The translations under genes and the position numbers were made by a program. From the NCBI RefSeq assembly GCF_002564105.1, contig NZ_PDBX01000001.1:2170001-2234000 (forward strand): DNA of 64,000 nucleotides, written 5' to 3'. The notes under the pieces were generated by a model. That model was not told the DNA's origin and made no database searches. It saw only the letters and a list, made by a program, of their open reading frames with translations. Source of the DNA: Collimonas sp. PA-H2 (GTDB lineage: Bacteria > Pseudomonadota > Gammaproteobacteria > Burkholderiales > Burkholderiaceae_D). Positions 51,917 through 63,659 of this stretch are shown here, piece after piece. Positions within the stretch are counted from its first letter, which is position 1. The number at the start of each line of letters is the position of its first letter.

Positions 51917-52723
51917 TTACTCGATCTTCAAACCTTTTAATTCCGGCTTGGCGGCCGGCGGCTTCAGTTTCAGGTCGGCCAGGGTTTCCAGCAGGATGCT
52001 GGCGATCGCCAGGTTGCGGTGAGTCTTGGAATTAGCAGGGATCACGTACCAGGGCGCGTGGTCAGCATCGGTGGCGCAGATCGCCTTGCCGAACAAATAC
52101 TGATATTTGTCCCAGCTTTTGCGCTCCTCCAGGTCCTGCATATCGAATTTCCAGTGCTTGGCGGGATCGTCGATGCGTTCCTGCAGGCGGACGCGCTGCT
52201 CGTCTTTTGAAATATGCAACAGGCACTTGATGATGGTGGTGCCGGTTTCCGCCAGCATTCTTTCGAAATCGCGGATCTGGGCATAGCGGCGCTCGCATTC
52301 GGCCTCGTCGATCCAGTCATGCACCATGGTAATCAGCACGTCTTCGTAGTGGCTGCGGTTGAAGACCACGATCTCACCCTGCCGCGGCACTTGCTGATGC
52401 ACCCGCCACAGATAGTCGTGGGCGCGTTCGATGGTGCTGGGCGCCTTGAAATCGGCGATCTGTATGCCCTGCGGATTGACCAGGTTGAACACCCCTTTGA
52501 CGGTGCCGTCCTTGCCGCTTGTGTCTATGCCTTGCAATACCACCAATACCTTGTGCTGCTGGCCGGCGTACAGCATTTCCTGCAGCACGGCGATTTCCGC
52601 CGCCATTGCGACCACTTGTTCCTTGTCCTTGATCTTGTCGCCGCTGGATAGCGGTTTCTCGTCAGCGCCGGCATCCACGATCTTGATCTGTTTGCCGGCG
52701 CGGAATTGCTTGCATGCTTTCAT
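51917..52723 (-). CDS. ppk2: polyphosphate kinase 2 (PPK2) family
   Basis: A 268-residue PPK2-type kinase. The Walker A-like motif LQGIDTSGKDGTVKGVFN, FNRSHYEDVLI, the lid (RDFERMLAETGTTIIKCLLHISKDEQ) and ERKSWDKYQYLF are present. The class is most like the PPK2 group that phosphorylates AMP/ADP or nucleoside diphosphates from polyphosphate; the direction is not predictable from sequence alone. ATG at 52723. It lies 51 bp downstream of the CoA-binding protein gene and may be co-transcribed with it. Confidence 0.88.
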   Translation of the reverse strand: MKACKQFRAGKQIKIVDAGADEKPLSSGDKIKDKEQVVAMAAEIAVLQEMLYAGQQHKVLVVLQGIDTSGKDGTVKGVFNLVNPQGIQIADFKAPSTIERAHDYLWRVHQQVPRQGEIVVFNRSHYEDVLITMVHDWIDEAECERRYAQIRDFERMLAETGTTIIKCLLHISKDEQRVRLQERIDDPAKHWKFDMQDLEERKSWDKYQYLFGKAICATDADHAPWYVIPANSKTHRNLAIASILLETLADLKLKPPAAKPELKGLKIE

Positions 52724-52774
52724 TCGATTCTCCGATCAGTCAATTTTTTACGCTCGCTGCCAGTTTGCCGACGG

Positions 52775-53209
52775 CTACAGGATGCCGTGCAGATTGCCCA
52801 GCGCATGTTCGATCTTGATGCAGCTATCCATCTCGACCTGCAAGCCGGCGGCGCGCGCCTTGGCGGCGGCCGGCTCGTTGACGATGCCCAGCTGCATCCA
52901 GATGCAGCGGGCGGCGATCATGATTGCCTCGCCGACGATGGGTGGAATGTCTTCGGCCTTGCGAAAACAATCGACGATATCGATCTTCTGCTTATCCGCA
53001 GCCAGCGCCTTTGCCGCATCATAAAGATTGGCATAGCAAGGCTCTCCCAGGATGTGAGCGCCTACATGCATGGGATTGACCGGAATGATCCGGTAGCCGC
53101 GCTCCTGCATGTAGCGCGCCACGCCGTAGCTGGGACGCTCCGGTTTCGGCGACAGGCCGACGACGGCGATCACGGGATTGTTAGGGTTGTATTCTGGTTT
53201 GCTTGGCAT
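52775..53209 (-). CDS. CoA-binding domain protein (YccU-like)
   Basis: A 144-residue Rossmann protein with the CoA-binding motif VIAVVGLSPKPERPSYGVARYM and the stretch RIIPVNPMHVGAHILGE. The C-terminal EAIMIAARCIWMQLGIVNEPAAAKARAAGLQVEMDSCIKIEH is typical of the YccU/succinyl-CoA synthetase-like family. The role is unknown. The ATG at 53209 lies inside a 13-bp tandem repeat and has no clear ribosome site. Confidence 0.88.
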   Translation of the reverse strand: MPSKPEYNPNNPVIAVVGLSPKPERPSYGVARYMQERGYRIIPVNPMHVGAHILGEPCYANLYDAAKALAADKQKIDIVDCFRKAEDIPPIVGEAIMIAARCIWMQLGIVNEPAAAKARAAGLQVEMDSCIKIEHALGNLHGIL

Positions 53210-53272
53210 AAGTTAGGCAAATAAGTTAGGCAAATAAGTTACGCAAATGAGTTAGACAGATGTGTCAGGCAA
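53208..53272. repeat. five 13-bp tandem repeats at a translation start
   Basis: Units at 53208, 53221, 53234, 53247 and 53260. The first two are identical (ATAAGTTAGGCAA), the third differs at one base, and the last two are more degenerate. They cover the start codon and leader of the CoA-binding protein gene. Confidence 0.85.
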
Positions 53273-53393
53273 TCTGCCGGTCGGTAAAAGGGACATCCGG
53301 AGAACATTGAGCGGCTTGCATCTGATCTTACTGCGCTTGCTGCTTTATCGCAGGCGCGAGCGGCGTATGGCGCCGCCCTCCCCTGCTCCGCCA

Positions 53394-54164
53394 TTACTTG
53401 GCGAAGTAGCTGGCGTAAATCTTGTCGTAGCTGCCGTTGGCGTGCAAGGTTTTCAACGCGCTGTTGATCTGGGCCATCAGGGCGGTATCCGCCGGCCGTA
53501 CCGCGATACCGTAATATTCTTTTTCAAACTTGTCGCTCTCGATCAGTTTGAAACCCTTGTCTTTATTGAATTTCAAATGATTGGCGACAGCGCCGTTGTC
53601 GCCGACCGCAGCATCGACGCCGCCGTTGTCCACTTCCTTCAGCAACAGCGGCAGGCTTTCAAAACGCACCAGGGCGTTGCTGGTCTTGCCCAGCATTTTC
53701 TGCATGATGGTGTCGGCGCTGGTGCCGGCGGTGACGCCGACGCGGTGCGCCTGTTTCAGGTCGTCGGGGCTGCTGATGTCTTTACCGGGCGAGACCAGGA
53801 TTACCTGCTTGGCTTCGAAATACGGATCCGAGAACAGCATGCTTTGCTTGCGCTCGTCGGTGATAGTGACGCCGGAGGCGATGATGTCGATGTCGGCGTT
53901 GGCCAGGGTGGTGAATATGCCCTCCCACGGCGTGTTGACCCAGACGATCTTGAGGCCGGCCTGGTCCGCCACCGCCTGCATGATGTCGACGTCGAAACCG
54001 ACGATCTTGCCGGCGGTATCGACCGAGCCGAACGGCGCAAACGCTGCGTTCATGCCGACCCGGTAGACTTTCGGCGCCGGCGGAGTATTGACCGGCTTTT
54101 CGCAAGCGCTCAGGCCGACGGCCAGCAGAGCGATGGCCAGGAAATGCAGAAAGCGGATCTTCAT
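53394..54164 (-). CDS. amino-acid ABC transporter substrate-binding lipoprotein
   Basis: A 256-residue lipoprotein with lipobox LSAC (Cys about 21). The family 3 binding-protein pattern is clear: YRVGMNAAFAPFGSVDTAGKIVGFDVDIMQAVADQAGLK, ADIDIIASGVTITDERKQSMLFSDPYFEAKQVIL and the C-terminal lobe. It binds a polar amino acid; the specific ligand is unknown. GGAGGAG precedes the ATG at 54164. No permease or ATPase is adjacent, so it is an orphan component. Confidence 0.88.
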   Translation of the reverse strand: MKIRFLHFLAIALLAVGLSACEKPVNTPPAPKVYRVGMNAAFAPFGSVDTAGKIVGFDVDIMQAVADQAGLKIVWVNTPWEGIFTTLANADIDIIASGVTITDERKQSMLFSDPYFEAKQVILVSPGKDISSPDDLKQAHRVGVTAGTSADTIMQKMLGKTSNALVRFESLPLLLKEVDNGGVDAAVGDNGAVANHLKFNKDKGFKLIESDKFEKEYYGIAVRPADTALMAQINSALKTLHANGSYDKIYASYFAK

Positions 54165-54300
54165 TTGTCTCCTCCATGTAATGCCGTGGATGTTCTCAGC
54201 GCGCGAGGCGTGATACATCTTAGCATGCAGGGTGGGCAGGCCTTTTTTGCCCCCTGTGCGGCTAGACAACAAATGATAAAGGGAATTGCCGCGGACAACA

Positions 54301-54324
54301 AAAAAGCAGCCGAAGCTGCTTTTT
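54301..54324 (-). terminator. terminator of the atp operon
   Basis: A perfect 10-bp stem, AAAAAGCAGC / GCTGCTTTTT, with a loop that reads TTCG on the minus strand, a very stable tetraloop. It lies 41 bp beyond the atpC stop. It also looks usable in the other direction. Confidence 0.85.
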
Positions 54325-54364
54325 CTTGATGCCATCCGAAATACCGCAATATCGGAATACCGGA

Positions 54365-54790
54365 TCAGCGTCCTTTTTGACGCAATTTTGCAATCGCCGC
54401 CAATTGTGCAATCGCCGCCGACAATTCGGACTGTGCTTTTGCGTAATCGATCAGGGATTCCTTGTTGCTCAGCGCTTCTTCAGCACGACGCTTGGCTTCG
54501 CTTGCCTTCGCTTCGTCCAGGTCGGCGCCGCGGATCGCAGTGTCGGCCAGCACGGTAACGTGGTGCGGCTGCACTTCCAGCAAACCGCCGGCAACGAACA
54601 CGAACTCGTCATTTGCCTGGCCTGGCACCTTGATGCGTACGGCGCCCGGCTTGATGCGCGTGATCAGCGGCGTGTGGCGAGGATAAATCCCCAGCTCGCC
54701 CGACTCACCCGGCAACGCGACGAATTCAGCTTCGCCGGAGAAGATCATCTCTTCTGCGGAAACAACGTCTACGTGAATAGTGTTTGCCAT
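54365..54790 (-). CDS. atpC: ATP synthase epsilon subunit
   Basis: A 141-residue epsilon subunit of F1. It has a beta-sandwich (residues 1-85, [39 protein letters not shown]) and a helical hairpin at the C-terminus ([18 protein letters not shown]). It links rotor to F1 and can block hydrolysis. It is the last gene of the atp operon and is separated from atpD by 143 bp carrying a palindromic repeat pair. The ATG at 54790 matches [10 protein letters not shown]. Confidence 0.95.
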   Translation of the reverse strand: MANTIHVDVVSAEEMIFSGEAEFVALPGESGELGIYPRHTPLITRIKPGAVRIKVPGQANDEFVFVAGGLLEVQPHHVTVLADTAIRGADLDEAKASEAKRRAEEALSNKESLIDYAKAQSELSAAIAQLAAIAKLRQKGR

Positions 54791-54837
54791 CTTAAACCCT
54801 TTGTTGTCCATTGAATCAGCTACCGGCAAGCGCCGCC

Positions 54838-54921
54838 GCGTCATTCCCGCGAACGCGGGAATCCATCTTAGTGAAAATAATATTCAGTAAACCGGATCCC
54901 CGCGTTCGCGGGGATGACGCG
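54838..54921. repeat. inverted pair of REP-like palindromes in the atpD-atpC gap
   Basis: ATTCCC-N8-GGGAAT at 54843-54862 and ATCCCC-N8-GGGGAT at 54896-54915, in opposite orientation, flanked by GCGTCAT / ATGACGC. The first fits the dRS3 motif of Neisseria. It lies inside the atp operon. Confidence 0.8.
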
Positions 54922-54933
54922 ACAAAACTTGCT

Positions 54934-57257
<2,324 letters not shown>

Positions 57258-57274
57258 TCCGTGCTCCAGTTAAA

Positions 57275-58816
57275 TTAAGCCACGAACGATTTTTTGAAAT
57301 CAGCAACGGCGGTAGACAATGCAGCTTCACCATCTTTGTCGAGTTGCTTGGTTTCTTCGATCTTTTGCAGCAAAGGCGCGTGGCTGGTCTTCATGAAGCT
57401 ATGCAGACCGCTCTCGAACGGCAGTACTTGCTTGACGTCAATGCTATCCAGGAAGCCCTTGTTGACCGCAAACAAAGTCACAGCCATCAGCGAGATCGAC
57501 AACGGCGAGTATTGCGCTTGCTTCAACAGCTCGGTCACGCGTGCACCGCGGTCCAGCTGCTTGCGGGTCGCTTCGTCGAGGTCGGAAGCAAACTGCGCAA
57601 ACGCAGCCAGTTCACGATACTGCGCCAAGTCGGTACGGATACCGCCGGACAGGTTCTTGATAACCTTGGTCTGAGCAGCGCCACCAACGCGCGACACCGA
57701 AATACCGGCGTTGATCGCAGGACGGATACCGGCGTTGAACAAGGAAGTTTCCAGGAAGATCTGACCGTCGGTAATCGAAATCACGTTGGTCGGAACGAAA
57801 GCAGAAACGTCGCCAGCCTGGGTTTCGATGATCGGCAAAGCAGTCAGCGAACCAGTCTTGCCCTTGACTTCACCTTTGGTGAAATCTTCGACGTACTTTT
57901 CGTTCACGCGTGCTGCGCGTTCCAGCAAACGGCTGTGCAGGTAGAACACGTCGCCAGGATAAGCTTCACGGCCTGGTGGACGGCGCAGCAGCAGCGATAC
58001 CTGACGGTATGCAACAGCTTGCTTGGACAGATCGTCATACACGATCAGTGCGTCTTCACCACGGTCACGGAAATATTCGCCCATGGCGCAGCCGGAGTAG
58101 GCCGACAGGTATTGCATCGCAGCCGACTCGGAAGCCGATGCAGCAACAACGATGGTGTATTCCATGGCGCCGTGGGCTTCCAGCGAGCGCACGATGTTCT
58201 TGATCGACGATGCTTTTTGACCGATAGCAACATAGATACATGTCACGTCCTGGCCCTTTTGATTGATGATCGCATCGATCGCAACAGCGGTCTTACCGGT
58301 CTGGCGGTCGCCGATGATCAGTTCGCGCTGGCCGCGGCCGATAGGCACCATCGAATCGATCGACTTGATGCCGGTCTGCATTGGCTGCGAAACGGATTGA
58401 CGGGCAATAACGCCCGGTGCGATCTTTTCGATCGGCGCTGTCAGCTTGGCGTTGACCGGACCTTTGCCGTCGATCGGCTGGCCCAGTGCGTTCACTACGC
58501 GGCCGCGCAGTTCAGGACCAATAGGCACTTCCAGGATGCGGCCGGTACATTTAACTGTATCGCCTTCGGAAATGTGTTCGAAGTCACCCAGAATAACGGC
58601 GCCGACAGAGTCGCGCTCGAGATTCAACGCGAGGCCGAATGTATTGCCTGGGAATTCCAGCATCTCACCTTGCATCACGTCAGACAGACCATGGATACGG
58701 CAGATACCGTCGGACACGGAAATAACCGTGCCTTGATTGCGAATTTCAGCGGTATCGCCAAGGCCTTGAATCCGGCTCTTGATCAGTTCGCTGATTTCAG
58801 ACGCGTTGAGTTGCAT
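57275..58816 (-). CDS. atpA: ATP synthase alpha subunit
   Basis: A 513-residue non-catalytic nucleotide-binding subunit. Walker [12 protein letters not shown], the arginine-finger block ([10 protein letters not shown]), and the N-terminal region [14 protein letters not shown] are clear. The C-terminal domain is complete. It lies 51 bp after atpH. Confidence 0.97.
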   Translation of the reverse strand: MQLNASEISELIKSRIQGLGDTAEIRNQGTVISVSDGICRIHGLSDVMQGEMLEFPGNTFGLALNLERDSVGAVILGDFEHISEGDTVKCTGRILEVPIGPELRGRVVNALGQPIDGKGPVNAKLTAPIEKIAPGVIARQSVSQPMQTGIKSIDSMVPIGRGQRELIIGDRQTGKTAVAIDAIINQKGQDVTCIYVAIGQKASSIKNIVRSLEAHGAMEYTIVVAASASESAAMQYLSAYSGCAMGEYFRDRGEDALIVYDDLSKQAVAYRQVSLLLRRPPGREAYPGDVFYLHSRLLERAARVNEKYVEDFTKGEVKGKTGSLTALPIIETQAGDVSAFVPTNVISITDGQIFLETSLFNAGIRPAINAGISVSRVGGAAQTKVIKNLSGGIRTDLAQYRELAAFAQFASDLDEATRKQLDRGARVTELLKQAQYSPLSISLMAVTLFAVNKGFLDSIDVKQVLPFESGLHSFMKTSHAPLLQKIEETKQLDKDGEAALSTAVADFKKSFVA

Positions 58817-58867
58817 ATAAACTCCTAAAATTTTTCTCGTTGCTCGTTACGCAAATACGCAGGGGCC

Positions 58868-59407
58868 TCAGGCAGCCAAGGCAGCGTGCAGTTCCTGCAG
58901 CTTGGCACGTACCGAGGTGTCGAGCACTTCGTCACCGACTACTACGCGCACACCGCCGATCAGGGAGTTATCCACAGTTACCGACGGGTTCAGCTTGCGG
59001 CCGAATTTCTTTTCCAGCGTGGCGATCAGATCCTTCACCTGCGCTTCAGTCATTTCAAAAGCACTGGTGATCTCAGCATCGGCAGCGCCTTCTTGTGCGT
59101 TCTTCAGCACTTGAAATTGCTCGGCGATTTCCGGCAACGCCGTCAAACGACCGTTATCAACCAGCGTCGCGACGAAGTTCTTGACTTCGGCACTGGCCGA
59201 CTGCGGCGATTTCAACAGCGCCAGAAACGTATCAGCTACTTGCTGATGCGAGACGGCAGGATTTTGCGCCAGCGCCTTGACTTCAGGATGGGACACTATT
59301 TGTCCCATTTCCGAAACCAGATTGGCCCAGGCTGTCAGATCTTGCGATTTGGCTACACGGAACAGCGCTTCTGCATAAGGGCGAGCAATCGTTGCAAGTT
59401 CTGCCAT
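58868..59407 (-). CDS. atpH: ATP synthase delta subunit
   Basis: A 179-residue subunit of the peripheral stalk that joins F1 to the b dimer. It starts [20 protein letters not shown], a family signature, and ends ALAA after [14 protein letters not shown]. The stop-to-start gap to atpF is only 2 bp, so the two are translationally coupled. Confidence 0.95.
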   Translation of the reverse strand: MAELATIARPYAEALFRVAKSQDLTAWANLVSEMGQIVSHPEVKALAQNPAVSHQQVADTFLALLKSPQSASAEVKNFVATLVDNGRLTALPEIAEQFQVLKNAQEGAADAEITSAFEMTEAQVKDLIATLEKKFGRKLNPSVTVDNSLIGGVRVVVGDEVLDTSVRAKLQELHAALAA

Positions 59408-59409
59408 GA

Positions 59410-59880
59410 TTACAGCTCTGTTTTCAGTTGGTTCAGCAAATCGGCATGAGCAGCAGAATTGACTTCACGCTTGAGTATCTGTTCGGCGCCTTTGACCGCG
59501 AGGGTCGCAACGTCGCCACGCAGAGCTTCGCGCGCTTTAGTCATTTGCTGTTCCGCTTCGGCCTTGGCGTTGGCGATGATGCGAGCAGCTTCTTCGGCAG
59601 CCGTTTTCTTGGCTTCGTCGACGATCTGCTGGCCGCGCTTTTCAGCTTCGCCAATACGCTTTTGACCTTCGTCGCGAGCGGTTGCCAGTTCTGCGGAAGC
59701 ACGCTTCTCAGCGGCTGCCAGATCTGCCTTGCCGCGATCAGCGGCTGCCAGGCCGTCCGCAATCTTCTTGGCGCGCTCATCGAGCGCTTTTATCAACGGC
59801 GGCCAGATGAATTTCATCGTGAACAACGCGAGGATAAAGAAGACTACGAACTGCGCAAACAATGTTGCATTTAAGTTCAT
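59410..59880 (-). CDS. atpF: ATP synthase b subunit
   Basis: A 156-residue subunit with one N-terminal transmembrane helix ([19 protein letters not shown]) and a long charged helix (residues 35-130) that forms the dimeric stator arm. This is the usual F-type b subunit of Burkholderiales. It overlaps nothing but is only 2 bp from atpH. Confidence 0.96.
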   Translation of the reverse strand: MNLNATLFAQFVVFFILALFTMKFIWPPLIKALDERAKKIADGLAAADRGKADLAAAEKRASAELATARDEGQKRIGEAEKRGQQIVDEAKKTAAEEAARIIANAKAEAEQQMTKAREALRGDVATLAVKGAEQILKREVNSAAHADLLNQLKTEL

Positions 59881-59947
59881 AGTAATTTCCTTCTCAGAAT
59901 AACGTGGGCTGAAATGCTTTCAGCCGATTCGGTTACGCTCGATTAAA

Positions 59948-60226
<279 letters not shown>

Positions 60227-60306
60227 TTAATACAAAAAATTAATACAAAAAACAGATCTAAAACCAAAACTACAAATTCACATCCGCTGCCGATGAGTGC
60301 TGCGTG

Positions 60307-61131
60307 TTAGTGAGCCTCATGTGCCTGGCCGATATACACCAGGGTCAGCATCATGAAAATAAACGCTTGCAACAACACGATCAGGATATGGAAGATCGCC
60401 CAGATCGAACCGGCAACCACGTGGCCGACAAAGCCAAACGCAGTGGCGGTGGAGCCCAGCAGCGCGATCAACAGGAACAACAGTTCACCGGCATACATGT
60501 TGCCGAACAGCCGCATCGCCAGCGATACGGTCTTGGCAGCAAATTCAATCAGGTTCAGCAGCAGGTTGGCTGGAGCCAGCCAGATGCCGAAAGGCGCCGC
60601 CACCAGTTCGTGCAGGAAACCGCCGAAACCCTTGATCTTGAAGCTGTAGTACAGCATCAGAACCAGCACGCCGAGGGCGATGCCCATGGTGCCGTTGAGG
60701 TCAGCGGTAGGGACCACGCGGTGATGCGAAATCAAGCCGTCCAGGCCGACAAATTTGAAGAAGGAAGAGAACATGTCGACCGGCAGGAAGTCCAGCGAGT
60801 TCATCAGGGCGACCCAGATGAACACGGTCAGCGCCAGCGGTGCGATGAAGCTGCGGTCGCCGTGGACGATGCCCTTGGCTTGGTCGTCGACCATCTCGAC
60901 CACCATTTCAACGAAAGCCTGGAAGCGGCCCGGCACGCCGGCGGTCGCTTTGCGCGCGGCGACGTACATCAGCAGGCAGCCGATCACGCCGGCGAACAGC
61001 GACCAGAAAATCGTGTCGATATTGATAATCGAAAAATCGACGATCTTGGTTTGATGGCCGGTTGATAAATGTCCAAGGTGATGGACGATATATTCTGAGG
61101 GGGTTAGTGCTTCGCTTGGAGCTACGGTCAT
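60307..61131 (-). CDS. atpB: ATP synthase a subunit
   Basis: A 274-residue membrane subunit with about six hydrophobic segments. The essential Arg lies in [17 protein letters not shown], and other conserved parts include [11 protein letters not shown] and GVIGCLLMY. It provides the proton half-channels. Its ATG overlaps the atpI stop (ATGA). Confidence 0.96.
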   Translation of the reverse strand: MTVAPSEALTPSEYIVHHLGHLSTGHQTKIVDFSIINIDTIFWSLFAGVIGCLLMYVAARKATAGVPGRFQAFVEMVVEMVDDQAKGIVHGDRSFIAPLALTVFIWVALMNSLDFLPVDMFSSFFKFVGLDGLISHHRVVPTADLNGTMGIALGVLVLMLYYSFKIKGFGGFLHELVAAPFGIWLAPANLLLNLIEFAAKTVSLAMRLFGNMYAGELLFLLIALLGSTATAFGFVGHVVAGSIWAIFHILIVLLQAFIFMMLTLVYIGQAHEAH

Positions 61132-61472
61132 GATCGATGTCTAAAAAGTAAGATTATGTAACTTTTAAGTACCACGATGAAGCTGACGATAAATGCCGGC
61201 CAATTCAAATCGTGGTACAACCATACGACCGCCCCAAACAGCGCAATCGTTGTAGCAATTTTGACAAACTCGCCGATGAAAAAAGACATCGGATTGGCGC
61301 CACCTGGTTTGCGCGCGCTGATATAAAGACGGAGAGCAAACAGTCCATTGGGAACCGCGCAGCACACACCACCTAAAAGCGCGGAACAGAATCCGGATAC
61401 GCCGGCTAGTAAACCTGCTATGCATGCCAGCACGGCCGTAGTAACAAATTGCATAAGCACGATGCGCAGCAT
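61128..61472 (-). CDS. atpI: ATP synthase assembly protein AtpI
   Basis: A 114-residue protein with four hydrophobic segments and the AtpI-type stretch [20 protein letters not shown]. It aids c-ring assembly and is the first gene of the operon. It overlaps atpB by 4 bp. ATG at 61472. Confidence 0.9.
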   Translation of the reverse strand: MLRIVLMQFVTTAVLACIAGLLAGVSGFCSALLGGVCCAVPNGLFALRLYISARKPGGANPMSFFIGEFVKIATTIALFGAVVWLYHDLNWPAFIVSFIVVLKSYIILLFRHRS

Positions 61473-61813
61473 ACTGACCCAATAATGTGCGAAAAAGACT
61501 CGCTTAACAGAACGCGGTTGCAGTGTGGTGATGCAGCGCAGTTATCGTGCAACGATCACGCAGTTGCCACGCAGTTGCCAGTCTACGGCTGATTTAGAAG
61601 CCCGAGGATTATAAAGGCTGGGCGCGGCTTTCGTCAAACTTTTGCTGCCGAATCATAAGCTTATACAACAGGCGACGATGGATCCAATCGCTGCCGCTGG
61701 CCGGATATTTGGGACCAATCCAGAGATCTGGCGACATCGCAAATTTGCTACGGCGCACCAAATTCGTGAGTCCTGAAAATCCATCGACCTTCCCCTGCAG
61801 CTTTCTTTGTAAC
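61473..61813. other. intergenic region with the atp operon promoter
   Basis: No gene is seen in these 341 bp between the parB stop and the atpI start. The promoter at 61608-61637 gives a leader of about 130 bases. The rest has no site that I can name. Confidence 0.55.
61608..61637 (-). promoter_or_regulatory. promoter of the atp operon
   Basis: On the minus strand a TTGACG -35 (61632-61637) and a perfect TATAAT -10 (61608-61613) are separated by 18 bp. It is the best promoter match in the parB-atpI gap. Confidence 0.7.
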
Positions 61814-62710
61814 TTACTCTACACCTTTGAGACGAGTGATCAGACCGTCAAGTGTATCCAGATCGGAAAAGTCGATGATCAGCTGGCCGCGATTTTTTGC
61901 CGCCGTCTTGATTGTTACCTGAGTCGCGAGCAGATCCGACAACTCTTCTTCCAGCCGCGCGATGTCGCGCGATTTTTCCTTGTTCTTCGCTGGACGGTTC
62001 GCCGCTTCAGCTTCTGTCGTGGCGCGCACCACCAGCTTTTCGGTATCGCGCACAGACATGCGCTTGGCCACCACCTGGTTCGCCAGCGTGATCTGGGTGG
62101 CGGCATCAACCGCCAGCAGCGCCCGCGCGTGGCCCATGTCGATATCGCCGGCCATCAGCATGGTCTGCACCGGCTTGGCCAGGTTCAGCAGGCGCAGCAG
62201 GTTGGATACCGCGCTGCGCGAGCGCCCTACCGACACCGCTGCCTGCTCATGGGTGAAACTGAAATCTGTGATGAGGCGATGGATGCCCTGCGCCTCTTCC
62301 AGCGGATTCAGGTCTTCGCGCTGCATGTTTTCGATCAGCGCCATCGCCGCCGTGGTCTGGTCGTCGACATCCTTGACCAGCACCGGCACCTCGATCAGGC
62401 CAGCCATTTGCGCGGCCCGGAAGCGGCGCTCGCCGGCGATGATTTCATAGTGCTGGGCGCCGTTGTGCAAGGCGATCGGCCGCACCAGGATAGGCTGCAG
62501 CAAGCCCTGCTCCTTGATCGACGACGCCAGCTCCGCCAATGCGCCTTCATCCATGCGGGTACGCGGCTGGTATTTACCCGCCTGCATGACCGTCACCGTC
62601 AATACCGACGGTGCACCGGCCACTGTCGGCACCGCTTCAGTGATATCCGTCGATCCGCCCAGCAAGGCTTCGAGACCGCGACCCAGACCCTTTGATTTTT
62701 TCGTGACCAT
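61814..62710 (-). CDS. parB: chromosome-partitioning protein ParB
   Basis: A 298-residue ParB/Spo0J protein. Residues 1-30 form the ParA-contact tail (MVTKKSKGLGRGLEALLG). The CTP-binding ParB domain (residues 38-125) has the GERRFRAAQMAGL motif, the HTH is at about 135-190 (FSFTHEQAAVSVGRSRSAVSNLLRLLNL), and a C-terminal dimer domain follows. It loads on parS sites and helps segregate the origin region. It is 161 bp after parA. Confidence 0.95.
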   Translation of the reverse strand: MVTKKSKGLGRGLEALLGGSTDITEAVPTVAGAPSVLTVTVMQAGKYQPRTRMDEGALAELASSIKEQGLLQPILVRPIALHNGAQHYEIIAGERRFRAAQMAGLIEVPVLVKDVDDQTTAAMALIENMQREDLNPLEEAQGIHRLITDFSFTHEQAAVSVGRSRSAVSNLLRLLNLAKPVQTMLMAGDIDMGHARALLAVDAATQITLANQVVAKRMSVRDTEKLVVRATTEAEAANRPAKNKEKSRDIARLEEELSDLLATQVTIKTAAKNRGQLIIDFSDLDTLDGLITRLKGVE

Positions 62711-62871
62711 CTTTTCCTACCGTAGATTACTGACTACACGCTGGCAGCCTGTGGATAACTCAGTGGACAACTATGTGGGCAAGCCGGGAATAAACTGTGA
62801 CTAAGCCCATGGATAACTTCTGTATTAACCGTGTATTACCGCTGTATTGGCTGTGTATTAGCTGTGACTAA
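62711..62871. promoter_or_regulatory. parA-parB gap with DnaA box and 11-bp phased repeats
   Basis: A DnaA-type box TGTGGATAA lies at 62750-62758. From 62810, six consecutive 11-bp units begin with TGGATAA, TGTATTA, TGTATTA, TGTATTG, TGTATTA and TGACTAA (starts 62810, 62821, 62832, 62843, 62854, 62865). They extend to the parA stop. One helical turn separates the units, so they face the same side of DNA. Confidence 0.75.
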
Positions 62872-63642
62872 CTACATGCTCTTGATGCGTTCCACCATCT
62901 CGGCGCCAAAGGCGATATACGCCTGGGCACCCTTGGAAGCGGCATCGAAACTCACGCCCGGCATGCCGTACGACGGCGCTTCCGCCAGCCGCACATTGCG
63001 CGGGATCACAGTCTTGAACACCTTGTCGCCAAAATGCTTTTCCAGTTCTTCCGACACTTGTTGCGATAAAGTCATGCGCGGATCGAACATGACGCGCAGC
63101 AAGCCGATGATCTTCAGGTCCGGATTCAGGTTGGCGTGCACCTTCTTGATGGTGTTGACCAGGTCCGACAGACCTTCCAGCGCGTAGTATTCGCATTGCA
63201 TCGGGATGATGACGCCGTTGGCGGCGCACAGGCCGTTCAGGGTCAACATCGACAAGGCCGGCGGACAATCGATCAGGATGAAGTCGTATTCCTCGGCAAC
63301 CGTGGCGAAAGCATCCTTCAGGCGCTTCTCGCGGTTCTCCAGTTCGACCATTTCCACTTCGGCGCCGGCCAGTTCGCGATTCGCCGGCAAGACATCAAAG
63401 CCGCCGGTTTCCGAAGTCTTGCGCACCGACTTGATATCCGACATGCCCAGCAATACTTCATAAATCGAGGCAGTCAATGTGCCCTTGTTGATTCCGGCGC
63501 CCATGGTGGCGTTGCCTTGCGGGTCGAGATCGGCCAGCAGTACGCGCTGATTCAGTTGCGCAAGGCCGGCGGCCAGGTTCACGGCGGTGGTGGTTTTACC
63601 GACTCCGCCCTTTTGATTGGCGACACAAAATATTTTTGCCAT
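62872..63642 (-). CDS. parA: chromosome-partitioning ATPase ParA (Soj)
   Basis: A 256-residue deviant-Walker ATPase. The P-loop is KGGVGKTTTAVNL, Walker A' is DLDPQGNAT, Walker B FILIDCPPAL. It moves ParB-parS complexes. ATG at 63642 matches MAKIFCVANQKGG. It forms an operon with parB and lies next to the LysE-type gene; mnmG/rsmG normally follow beyond the right edge. Confidence 0.96.
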   Translation of the reverse strand: MAKIFCVANQKGGVGKTTTAVNLAAGLAQLNQRVLLADLDPQGNATMGAGINKGTLTASIYEVLLGMSDIKSVRKTSETGGFDVLPANRELAGAEVEMVELENREKRLKDAFATVAEEYDFILIDCPPALSMLTLNGLCAANGVIIPMQCEYYALEGLSDLVNTIKKVHANLNPDLKIIGLLRVMFDPRMTLSQQVSEELEKHFGDKVFKTVIPRNVRLAEAPSYGMPGVSFDAASKGAQAYIAFGAEMVERIKSM

Positions 63643-63659
63643 GTAGTGGTCTGGTCGTC

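Noticed and set aside
57344..58828. Long open frame antisense to atpA (about 494 residues)
   Set aside because: It is the mirror frame of a GC-rich conserved gene. The translation has no family features, and atpA is certain.
58962..58980. TTATCCACA DnaA box inside atpH
   Set aside because: It is a single box within coding sequence, explained by the codons for a conserved protein segment. It is not part of a cluster.
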